Translations under genes and position numbers: made by a program
The notes under the pieces: generated by a model
Seen by the model: the letters and a program-made list of their open reading frames with translations, nothing else
What the model was told of the DNA's origin: nothing
Databases searched by the model: none
Assembly: GCA_951800155.1 (NCBI GenBank)
Contig: CATOJL010000075.1
Coordinates: forward strand, 1 to 6,903
DNA length: 6,903 bases
Source: an uncultured Bacilli bacterium
GTDB lineage: Bacteria > Bacillota_I > Bacilli_A > RF39 > UBA660
Direction: 5' to 3'
Shown here: one piece after another, positions 1-5,574 of the stretch
Position numbering within the stretch: the first letter of the stretch is position 1
Layout of the letters: the number at the start of each line of letters is the position of its first letter

Positions 1-587
1 TCTAAACCCTCTATTTCCTTTTGTGTTGCTACCCAACCGGGAGCCACTGCATTCACACGAACATAGGGCGCATATTGTAAAGCCAAATTATGGGTTAATG
101 AAATCATAGCCGCCTTCGATGCATCATAATCCAAGCACATAGGAAAATAAGTATCTATTCCATTGGTGGATGTAATGTTGATGATTGTACCCTCTTTTTT
201 CTCATACATTTTATCACCAAGTAGCCGACTAAGTAAGAACGTTCCAACTACATTCACTTCAAATGTAGTCATAAAATTTTCTTTGGTTTTTTCTTCATAG
301 AGTGTATCAAAACAGTAAGCTGCATTATTGATAAGAATAGAAATACTTCCAAATGCATTTTCTATTTTGGTACACATTTCCTGAATGGCTAATTCATTTT
401 TTAAATCTGCTTTTATACAAAAAGCTCTTACCTGATACTCTTTTTCTACTTTTTCTTTTAATAAAAAGGCTTCCTTTTCACTAGTTAAATAATGAATGAC
501 TACATCATAACCCAATGATGCAAATTTCAAAATGCAAGCAAAGCCAATCCCTTTTGCGGAACCTGTCACTAAAACAACTTTTCTCAT
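1..587 (-). CDS. Short-chain dehydrogenase/reductase, FabG-like (C-terminus cut by window edge)
   Basis: Classical SDR oxidoreductase with a Rossmann fold, which would use NAD(P)H to interconvert a carbonyl and an alcohol; the substrate cannot be told. The 195 residues visible show the nucleotide-binding TGSAKGIG at 8-15, an acidic ADL at 60-62, the structural NNAA at 87-90, and the full catalytic set N112, S140, Y154 and K158 (YDASK). A PGW stretch at 183-185 follows. The family is usually about 245 residues, so roughly 50 are missing beyond position 1. The HY..S pattern after the second strand (32-36) recalls NADPH-using FabG relatives, which is an inference. The start is the ATG at 585-587, 25 nt after the efp stop. 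It has no clear Shine-Dalgarno sequence, so translation may depend on coupling to efp. With no fatty-acid synthesis genes around it, I do not call it fabG. Confidence 0.88.
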   Translation of the reverse strand, partial: MRKVVLVTGSAKGIGFACILKFASLGYDVVIHYLTSEKEAFLLKEKVEKEYQVRAFCIKADLKNELAIQEMCTKIENAFGSISILINNAAYCFDTLYEEKTKENFMTTFEVNVVGTFLLSRLLGDKMYEKKEGTIINITSTNGIDTYFPMCLDYDASKAAMISLTHNLALQYAPYVRVNAVAPGWVATQKEIEGL

Positions 588-612
588 ATTTTTCGCATAA
601 ACAAAAAGAACA

Positions 613-1170
613 CTAAGCTCTTGAAGAGTACTTACCGTCCTTCGTTGTAACTAATATTTTTTCGCCCTGTTCAATAAATAAAGGTACTCTTACAAGCAAT
701 CCTGTTTCTGTATAAGCATCCTTTTGTGCATTATTTGTCGTATTCCCTTTTACAGCAGGTTCCGTTTGTACAACAGTAAATTCCATTTTTTCAGGTAAGA
801 CAATTCCTAAAAGTTCACTTTCATAAAAAACAACATCTACATTCGCATTTTCAATTAAATAATTCTTATTTTCTCCAACTTGAGCCTCAGGAAGTTCAAA
901 TTGTTCATAAGTTTCCATATTCATAAAAGAATAAGCATCTCCTGTATTATATAGATATTGTACGTTGGATCTTGTAATATTCGCCTTTTCAAATTTAATA
1001 TTGGTATTGAATGTTTTTTCAACAATTCCACCTGTTCGCATATTTTTTAACTTCGTTTTCATAAATGCTGACCCTTTACCCGGTTTTACATGCAAAAACT
1101 CTAAAACTTGATAAATATTTCCTTCAATAATTAAAGTCATACCATTTTTAATATCATTCACACCGATCAT
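613..1170 (-). CDS. efp: Translation elongation factor P
   Basis: EF-P binds stalled ribosomes between the P and E sites and stimulates peptide-bond formation at polyproline stretches. At 185 residues it has the normal family length and three-domain layout: an N-terminal KOW-like domain (about 1-63) and two OB-type domains ending in the characteristic GKYSSRA tail. The loop VKPGKGSAF holds K32, the lysine that other bacteria modify (beta-lysylation, or 5-aminopentanol in Bacillus subtilis). A lysine rather than an arginine at this site argues against the rhamnosylated type. No modification enzyme lies in this window. The start has an excellent GAGGAGG Shine-Dalgarno about 6 nt upstream. It sits 35 nt after the 61-residue gene and most likely shares the rpmG transcript, so the group serves translation. 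Stop is TAG. Confidence 0.97.
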   Translation of the reverse strand: MIGVNDIKNGMTLIIEGNIYQVLEFLHVKPGKGSAFMKTKLKNMRTGGIVEKTFNTNIKFEKANITRSNVQYLYNTGDAYSFMNMETYEQFELPEAQVGENKNYLIENANVDVVFYESELLGIVLPEKMEFTVVQTEPAVKGNTTNNAQKDAYTETGLLVRVPLFIEQGEKILVTTKDGKYSSRA

Positions 1171-1205
1171 GTTATACCTCCTCTATAGAAAAATAAGGAA
1201 CTCCC

Positions 1206-1391
1206 TTACTTTCCCCTAACTCTTCCTTTTGGCTTATTTATTCTTTGTATTCTTTTTTGTTTTGGCTTTGGTTCATCCATTCTATCAACCCTTCCCCATA
1301 AGGGTTCATTCGCACTTTGTGTAATTAAAGCTTTATAATCATATGTATCTATAAATGGCCCATGGATCATTGGCATATTTTTTTGTTTCAT
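1206..1391 (-). CDS. Small basic protein of unknown function, between rpmG and efp
   Basis: I do not recognise this 61-residue protein. It has no cysteines, no membrane segment and no signal peptide. Its first half holds a mixed region with HGPFIDTYDYKALI (10-23) and NEPLWGRVD (28-36). Its last 20 or so residues are nearly all Lys, Arg, Pro, Gln and Gly (KPKQKRIQR, then KPKGRVRGK), as in tails that contact RNA. It begins 3 nt after the rpmG stop, with an AAGAGG Shine-Dalgarno placed inside the end of rpmG, so it is probably coupled to L33 translation. It ends 35 nt before efp. A role at the ribosome or in RNA binding is inferred only from the basic tail and the position. Alternative starts at internal Met codons 6 and 8 would remove only a few residues. 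Confidence 0.72.
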   Translation of the reverse strand: MKQKNMPMIHGPFIDTYDYKALITQSANEPLWGRVDRMDEPKPKQKRIQRINKPKGRVRGK

Positions 1392-1394
1392 CGA

Positions 1395-1565
1395 CTAAGC
1401 CTCTTTTGATTCTCTATGCAATGTATGTTTTCCACATCTTTTACAGTGTTTATTTTCTTCTAAACGATCTGTATGCTTTTTGTTTTTTTGTGTACGATAA
1501 TTTTTTTCTTTACACTCTGTACAAACTAAAGTGACTAAGCCTCTATTTTCACCTTTTTTTGCCAT
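1395..1565 (-). CDS. rpmG: 50S ribosomal protein L33, zinc-binding type
   Basis: L33 is a small protein of the large ribosomal subunit, near the E site. The 56-residue product carries both zinc-ribbon cysteine pairs, C15-x-x-C18 and C41-x-x-C44, making it the C+ (zinc) form rather than the cysteine-free paralogue some bacteria switch to under zinc limitation. The body ([13 protein letters not shown], then [12 protein letters not shown]) is typical of the family. I place the start at the ATG 1563-1565 rather than the in-frame ATG 21 nt upstream, because the Shine-Dalgarno GGAGG (1573-1577) lies 7 nt before it and because L33 normally begins MAKK or similar. It is the first gene behind a good promoter and leads a likely operon with the 61-residue gene, efp and the dehydrogenase. 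Stop is TAG. Confidence 0.96.
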   Translation of the reverse strand: MAKKGENRGLVTLVCTECKEKNYRTQKNKKHTDRLEENKHCKRCGKHTLHRESKEA

Positions 1566-1572
1566 ACTTCTT

Positions 1573-1577
1573 CCTCC
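1573..1577 (-). promoter_or_regulatory. Ribosome binding site deciding the rpmG start
   Basis: On the minus strand this reads GGAGG, preceded by AAA, and lies 7 nt before the ATG at 1565. An upstream in-frame ATG at 1586 would place this site inside the gene and add seven residues foreign to L33, so the shorter start is preferred. Confidence 0.85.
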
Positions 1578-1600
1578 TTTTTTCAAAAATAACTATTACT

Positions 1601-1628
1601 ATTATATCAAAATTTTTTAAAATAGCAA
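1601..1628 (-). promoter_or_regulatory. Sigma-A type promoter of the rpmG-efp operon
   Basis: The minus strand shows -35 TTGCTA (1623-1628), a 16-nt spacer and -10 TATAAT (1601-1606). Transcription would start near 1594, giving a leader of about 30 nt that ends in the rpmG Shine-Dalgarno. The promoter fills the short gap behind the PBP gene. I see no hairpin terminator between that stop and this promoter, so some readthrough from the PBP transcript is possible. Confidence 0.75.
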
Positions 1629-1635
1629 CCTTTTT

Positions 1636-3702
1636 TTACGTTTCTGCTTGTTTTACAATAGAAAAATAGGCCTCACTGACTCTCGTCGTTAATCTTCTAT
1701 TCACGTTCGTCGTATACTCACTTTTTCCTTTTTGATAAAATACATTGGGAGAAGCAATGACAAAACTAACCTCTGGCTCTGTATAAGGAGCATAAGCTGC
1801 AAAAGTATGTGTTAGCGTTTCTTTATCAACACGTCCATCCCCATCGGAATCAATAAAGCTTTGACTTGTTCCTGTCTTGCCTGCTGGCTCATACTTACTA
1901 TGAATATAGTTATACCCTGTTCCCCCGGGTTGCAAAACCATTTTAAAGCCTTCTTGTACCCGCTCCATATATTTTTCTTCAGTAGTCACTTTATTTAAAA
2001 TCTCTTTCTCATAAGTAAACAAGTCTTCTTCCGTTTTAGAAGATTTTACTTTATTTAAAAGATGAAGTTTTAATCTCTCTCCATTATTCGCGATTGTTGT
2101 AATATATTGTGAAAGTTGCAAAGGCGTATATGTGTCATATTGTCCAATCGAAAAATCAAGTAATAACCCCGGAGTATCATTCTTTCCAAGAATGCCATTT
2201 TTCTCATTTGGTAAATCAATTCCTGTGAGAGTTCCTAGACCAAATTCCTGAAATGTATTTCGATAGATTGGAAATGTATCTTCTTTTAAAGGAAAAGAAC
2301 CATTATATATATATTGATATCCAGCAACTTTCATCGCAGTATAAAACTGATATGTATTTGATGAGTATTTTAATGCTGTTAAGTCGTTTAGACTACCAAG
2401 GGATTTCCAAGAACATTTTTGTGGCGTTGCCGCTAACTTCACACAAGTATCACTTCTTCTTTCCCCGATCTTTAATGCACCCGTATTGTATCCAACAATA
2501 TGAGATGCTCCCTTAATGACAGACCCTACTGTTAAAGAAGAAGTAAAAACACCCGGTGTATAATCATAAATTTCATACCCATCTTTGCCTTCAGTAATCA
2601 TTTTCCCAGCCATGGCTAAAATACCACCTGTTTTCGTATCTGTCACAATCACAAAAGAATGATTATAGTAATCTGTATTTGGTTCTTTTTTTGTTTTTTC
2701 TAATTCTTCCACTAAAATTTCTTCTATCTTTTTTTGAAGTTCAATATCAATCGTCAAATAAAGATCGTTTCCTCTACTCCCTGCTTCTAGAAGAACATCC
2801 CCATCATTTTTTTTCTGGTATATATCTTTTTTTCCCCTTAAATAATCATCATATTGGTACTCTAAATAACTAATCCCAACTCGGTCATCTAATGTATAAC
2901 CCTTATTTATATATTCCTCTTTCATATCTGCTGGAATGCCTGTTTCATAGGTTGAAACTTTTCCAAGGATACTTTTAAACACATTTCCATAAGGATATGT
3001 TCGATTCCAATCTAATCTTACATTAAAACCTCGGAGTACTCCTACATTTTCTGCAATATAAGCATACTCTGTATCTGAAACATGACTTGCCTTTATAATT
3101 TTTTCTGAATAAGAATATCCCTTATTCATTAAATGATATAAATAACATGCTTTCTTATCTAGTTCTTCTAATGCATCTAGTTCTTCTTTTGTAACCCTTT
3201 CTCTTTTTAATGCTTCTATTTCAGAAGACTTCATTCTTCGTTCTTCTAAAGCTTTCCATTCTTCTTGTGTAATTTTTTCTCTGCCCTCTTCTGTATGATT
3301 TAAAACCCAAAAATCTCTAAGCATTGCATCGGTAACTTTTTTATAATCAAGTTCTAATTTTTCTACCACTTGATACGCTAATTCTATCTCCTCTTTTATG
3401 TTCAGGTTGCTTTTTTTATAATAAATTATTTTAACAGGTTCATTATCTACTAAGAGTCTACCTTTCCCATCATAAATTCTGCCGCGAGGAGCTGTACTCC
3501 CTTCATAGGTTGTTATCTTTGATTCCAATACTTTTGCTTCATAGTATTCCTGTTTTACAATTTGAATATAAAATAAATCTATAAACAAAAACAAAAGAAG
3601 GAGAATGATGATTAAGGATAATAGATTGTATCTTTTTTCAATTATTGCTTTTATATTTGTTTTATTTTTAGAAAAATTATAGTTTTTTTGTTTTTTCTTC
3701 AT
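1636..3702 (-). CDS. Class B penicillin-binding protein, PBP2/PbpA-like transpeptidase
   Basis: Membrane-anchored D,D-transpeptidase that cross-links peptidoglycan outside the cell, probably with a partner glycosyltransferase. Of 688 residues, about 26 form a Lys/Asn-rich cytoplasmic tail. One membrane helix follows (about 27-48), then the PBP dimerisation domain starting near APRGRIYD (71-78). The transpeptidase domain has all three motifs: S394-V-I-K397 (nucleophile S394), S447-S-N449 and K609-T-G-T612. The dimerisation region holds an acidic helical insert (about 130-205) with two ITQEEW/VTKEEL-type repeats. There are no PASTA repeats. A DSDGDGRVDKE loop follows the KTGT motif, and C420 and C430 lie between the first two motifs. 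The start overlaps the SOD gene by 26 nt, and an upstream stop rules out an earlier ATG. SOD followed by PBP matches the order of sodA and pbpA in Bacillus. PbpA/PBP2 (elongation) seems likelier than a divisome FtsI because no division genes are near. Confidence 0.93.
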   Translation of the reverse strand: MKKKQKNYNFSKNKTNIKAIIEKRYNLLSLIIILLLLFLFIDLFYIQIVKQEYYEAKVLESKITTYEGSTAPRGRIYDGKGRLLVDNEPVKIIYYKKSNLNIKEEIELAYQVVEKLELDYKKVTDAMLRDFWVLNHTEEGREKITQEEWKALEERRMKSSEIEALKRERVTKEELDALEELDKKACYLYHLMNKGYSYSEKIIKASHVSDTEYAYIAENVGVLRGFNVRLDWNRTYPYGNVFKSILGKVSTYETGIPADMKEEYINKGYTLDDRVGISYLEYQYDDYLRGKKDIYQKKNDGDVLLEAGSRGNDLYLTIDIELQKKIEEILVEELEKTKKEPNTDYYNHSFVIVTDTKTGGILAMAGKMITEGKDGYEIYDYTPGVFTSSLTVGSVIKGASHIVGYNTGALKIGERRSDTCVKLAATPQKCSWKSLGSLNDLTALKYSSNTYQFYTAMKVAGYQYIYNGSFPLKEDTFPIYRNTFQEFGLGTLTGIDLPNEKNGILGKNDTPGLLLDFSIGQYDTYTPLQLSQYITTIANNGERLKLHLLNKVKSSKTEEDLFTYEKEILNKVTTEEKYMERVQEGFKMVLQPGGTGYNYIHSKYEPAGKTGTSQSFIDSDGDGRVDKETLTHTFAAYAPYTEPEVSFVIASPNVFYQKGKSEYTTNVNRRLTTRVSEAYFSIVKQAET

Positions 3703-4291
3703 AAACTGTATTTATTGCTTCATAATTTATATAATTGAAAAAGTTATTGATATAATCTTGTTTATTTTGATAATATTTTAAAAAGTACGCATGCTCCCAT
3801 AAATCTAGACTAATTAAAGGGTAAAACCCATAAAAATCAGGTAGTTCTTGATTACTTGTATTGATTATATTGAATCCTCCATTTCTATCCATGACTAAAT
3901 TTGTATATCCCGATCCAATAACGATAAGTGCTTTTTCCATAAATTCTTTTTTAAAATTATCTATACTCCCATATTTTTCTTTTAATTTTTCAATAAAAGC
4001 ATTTTCCTTTAAAGAAGGAGAAGGTGATAAACCTAAGAAATAACGTTCATGATTTAAGACACCGCCCAAATTATATAAAATGGCATCTCTATCTTTTATG
4101 GGAAATTCATTGATATGTTCTAGTAATTCTTCTTTCGTATATCGAAAATCATAATGATTATCTGTCAATACTTTGTTTAAACGATTCAAATATCCTTTAT
4201 ACAAACTATTAAAATGAATGTCTAATGTTTTTTCATCTAAAAATCCCCCTAAATCCCCCATACCATAATCTAATTGTATACTTTTATACAT
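3677..4291 (-). CDS. sodA: Fe/Mn-type superoxide dismutase, divergent active-site surroundings
   Basis: Cytoplasmic enzyme of the iron/manganese superoxide dismutase family, which turns superoxide into oxygen and hydrogen peroxide. The 204-residue length is usual. All four metal ligands are present: H26, H81, D163 and H167, the last two in SLDLWEHAYF. The gateway Tyr34 and the dimer glutamate E166 are kept. The GG at 76-77 and Q148 match the manganese-type position of the active-site glutamine rather than the iron type. Unusually, several outer-sphere residues differ from E. coli SodA: His30 is Leu, Trp85 is Phe, Trp128 and Trp130 become Tyr129 and Asn131, and Tyr174 is Phe170. Activity is therefore likely but not assured. 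The start has a GAGGTGA Shine-Dalgarno 5 nt upstream. The 3' end overlaps the PBP gene by 26 nt, so the two are probably co-transcribed. Confidence 0.9.
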   Translation of the reverse strand: MYKSIQLDYGMGDLGGFLDEKTLDIHFNSLYKGYLNRLNKVLTDNHYDFRYTKEELLEHINEFPIKDRDAILYNLGGVLNHERYFLGLSPSPSLKENAFIEKLKEKYGSIDNFKKEFMEKALIVIGSGYTNLVMDRNGGFNIINTSNQELPDFYGFYPLISLDLWEHAYFLKYYQNKQDYINNFFNYINYEAINTVYEEKTKKL

Positions 4292-4370
4292 AATCTCACC
4301 TCTACTTTATCTTACGAAATTTAAGAAACATTATTCAATCAATATCACATACAATAAAGTAGGTGATTTT
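4292..4370. promoter_or_regulatory. Divergent intergenic region between the SOD gene and the DUF2624-like gene
   Basis: This 79-bp gap must hold the signals for both flanking genes. Toward SOD (minus) a weak pair is visible: TTGAAT (4333-4338), an 18-nt spacer and TAAGAT (4309-4314). This would put the start of transcription very close to the Shine-Dalgarno, so it is tentative. Toward the plus-strand gene, TACAAT (4350-4355) could be a -10 box, with no convincing -35. The Shine-Dalgarno AGGTGA (4361-4366) lies 4 nt before the ATG at 4371. No clear operator was seen. Confidence 0.35.
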
Positions 4371-4631
4371 ATGATTAAAAGATATGTTCAAAATTATATA
4401 AAAAAATTGAGATATGAGGATATGATTTCTTATATAAACAAAGAAAATATTTATCTTACAGAAGAAGAGTATCAATTTTTATTTGCTTATATAAAAAAGA
4501 ATTGGGAACTTCTATTTTGTAATCGGGAACAGATATTTAAGGATTTAAAAACTTCCTTATCTTCTACTACCTATTTAAAAATAGAACCAATTCTTCTCTC
4601 TTATCAAGAAAAATATAAAGCTTACTTATAA
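4371..4631 (+). CDS. Small DUF2624-like (YqfT-like) protein
   Basis: An 86-residue, mostly helical protein without cysteine pairs, signal peptide or membrane segment. Its pattern is a helix at 1-15, then DMISYINKENIYLTEEEYQFLFAYIKKN (17-44, with the family-like YI..ENI.LTEEE step), then a stretch resembling 'lf..re.i..dLk..lS' (48-64) and a last helix to 86. This layout recalls DUF2624, whose Bacillus subtilis member YqfT sits beside yqfS (nfo). Here too the gene adjoins nfo, though it points the opposite way. Function is unknown. It is the only plus-strand gene of the window. Its coding reality is supported by a well-placed AGGTGA Shine-Dalgarno and by its neatly filling the gap between nfo and SOD. 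The last 10 nt overlap the nfo tail, convergently. Family assignment is moderate, because it rests on pattern memory and position. Confidence 0.7.
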   Translation: MIKRYVQNYIKKLRYEDMISYINKENIYLTEEEYQFLFAYIKKNWELLFCNREQIFKDLKTSLSSTTYLKIEPILLSYQEKYKAYL

Positions 4632-5506
4632 AATGATTTTATATCCTCGTATAAGTTTTCATTATATGTTTTAGCTCTTATCTCTTCAATCTCAAATTTA
4701 TAAGGAGGAAATTCCTTATCTACATAAGGGGTTTCCAATATTTTAGGAATTCCTTCTAACTTGCTATGGTAAATAATAGCTAATAAATTCGAAAATCCAA
4801 TCGTTCCATATCCTATATTTTCATGACGATCTTTATGAGAAGAACGTTCATTTTTACTATCATTGATATGTATACATTGTAACTTAGAAAGGCCAATGAT
4901 TTTGTCGAAATGAAGAAGTATTTCATCAAAATTAGATAGATCATACCCCGCATCATGAATGTGGCAGGTATCCAAACACACACCCACTTTTTCATTATAA
5001 TTGACCCCATCCACTATTTGTTTTAATTCTTCAAATGTAGATCCACACTCTGTTCCTTTGCCAGCCATCGTTTCTAAACAAATCATCACTTTTGTCGTTC
5101 GATCAATAACCTGATTTAATCCTCTTATAATGTTTTGTATGCCTTCCTCCTTTGTCACACCGACATGACTACCAGGATGAAGAACTATTTTAGTGATTCC
5201 TAATTTTTCTACCCTTTTTATTTCTTCTTTTAAAAAGCTAACCGCAAACTCTGCTGTTTTAGGATTTGCTAAATTAATGATGTATGGGGCATGAATAATA
5301 ATATCTTTTACCTGCATGTTTTCTTTCTTCAATAATGCATATGCTTCTTTTACCTTTTCTTCTTTAATTTCTGTTCGCATCGTATTTTGAGGAGCACCTG
5401 TATAAAACATAAATGTATTAGCTCCATAGCTTAAGGCTTCTTTGACACAACCTAGCAATTGTTCCTCTTTTTTATACGATACATGGGCACCTATAATCAA
5501 TTCCAT
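4622..5506 (-). CDS. nfo: Endonuclease IV (AP endonuclease)
   Basis: Base-excision-repair enzyme that cuts DNA 5' of abasic sites and removes blocked 3' ends, using a trinuclear zinc centre in a TIM barrel. The 294 residues match the family length. Every metal ligand can be placed by alignment to E. coli Nfo: H72, H110, E145, D179, H182, H213, D226, H228 and E258, within IIIHAPY, IVLHPGSH, CLETMAGKG, CLDTCHIHDAGYD, IHINDSK and KDRHENIG. The N-terminal GAHVSY (6-11) and YTGAPQNT (35-42) are also characteristic. The start has an AGAGG Shine-Dalgarno 5 nt upstream and follows a TATAAT box at 5527-5532. The 3' end overlaps the DUF2624-like gene by 10 nt. Its placement near a superoxide dismutase suits a role against oxidative DNA damage, but the two are separated by an opposing gene. 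Confidence 0.97.
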   Translation of the reverse strand: MELIIGAHVSYKKEEQLLGCVKEALSYGANTFMFYTGAPQNTMRTEIKEEKVKEAYALLKKENMQVKDIIIHAPYIINLANPKTAEFAVSFLKEEIKRVEKLGITKIVLHPGSHVGVTKEEGIQNIIRGLNQVIDRTTKVMICLETMAGKGTECGSTFEELKQIVDGVNYNEKVGVCLDTCHIHDAGYDLSNFDEILLHFDKIIGLSKLQCIHINDSKNERSSHKDRHENIGYGTIGFSNLLAIIYHSKLEGIPKILETPYVDKEFPPYKFEIEEIRAKTYNENLYEDIKSFYK

Positions 5507-5526
5507 AAAACCTCTTTTCTTATGTT

Positions 5527-5532
5527 ATTATA
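5527..5532 (-). promoter_or_regulatory. Probable -10 box for nfo
   Basis: The minus strand reads TATAAT 20 nt before the nfo start codon. Seventeen nt upstream there is only TTTATT, a poor -35, and that stretch overlaps the T-tract of the pilin terminator. It is plausible as the nfo promoter because the pilin transcript should stop just before it. Confidence 0.5.
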
Positions 5533-5544
5533 CAAAAGACAAGA

Positions 5545-5574
5545 AAAAAAATAAAGCTTATCCTTTATTTTTTT
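5545..5574 (-). terminator. AT-rich hairpin terminator after the pilin-like gene
   Basis: A perfect 12-bp inverted repeat (5545-5556 and 5563-5574) surrounds a 6-nt loop (5557-5562), and an unbroken T run follows on the minus strand. The stem has only one G-C pair at the loop. The pilin stop codon (5573-5575) lies in its first arm. The symmetric A and T runs could also let it act on any plus-strand transcript. Confidence 0.7.

Noticed and set aside
585..604. Tiny ATG-CGA-AAA-ATA-TGA frame overlapping the dehydrogenase start, like a leader peptide
   Set aside because: Four codons with no Shine-Dalgarno arise easily by chance in AT-rich DNA.
2253..2516. Open frame of 87 codons on the plus strand inside the PBP gene
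   Set aside because: It lies wholly antisense to the transpeptidase domain with its conserved motifs, has no Shine-Dalgarno and a composition expected of a complementary strand.
2679..2873. Open frame on the plus strand rich in Phe and Leu, looking like a membrane protein
   Set aside because: It is the reverse complement of Lys- and Glu-rich PBP codons; the hydrophobic look is a by-product of that.
3681..3702. Slippery heptamer A AAA AAC near the PBP start, suggesting programmed frameshifting between SOD and PBP
   Set aside because: The heptamer is in the PBP frame, and a -1 slip there would reach the SOD stop at once. Fusing SOD to PBP would need +1, which this site does not favour. The A runs simply encode Lys codons.
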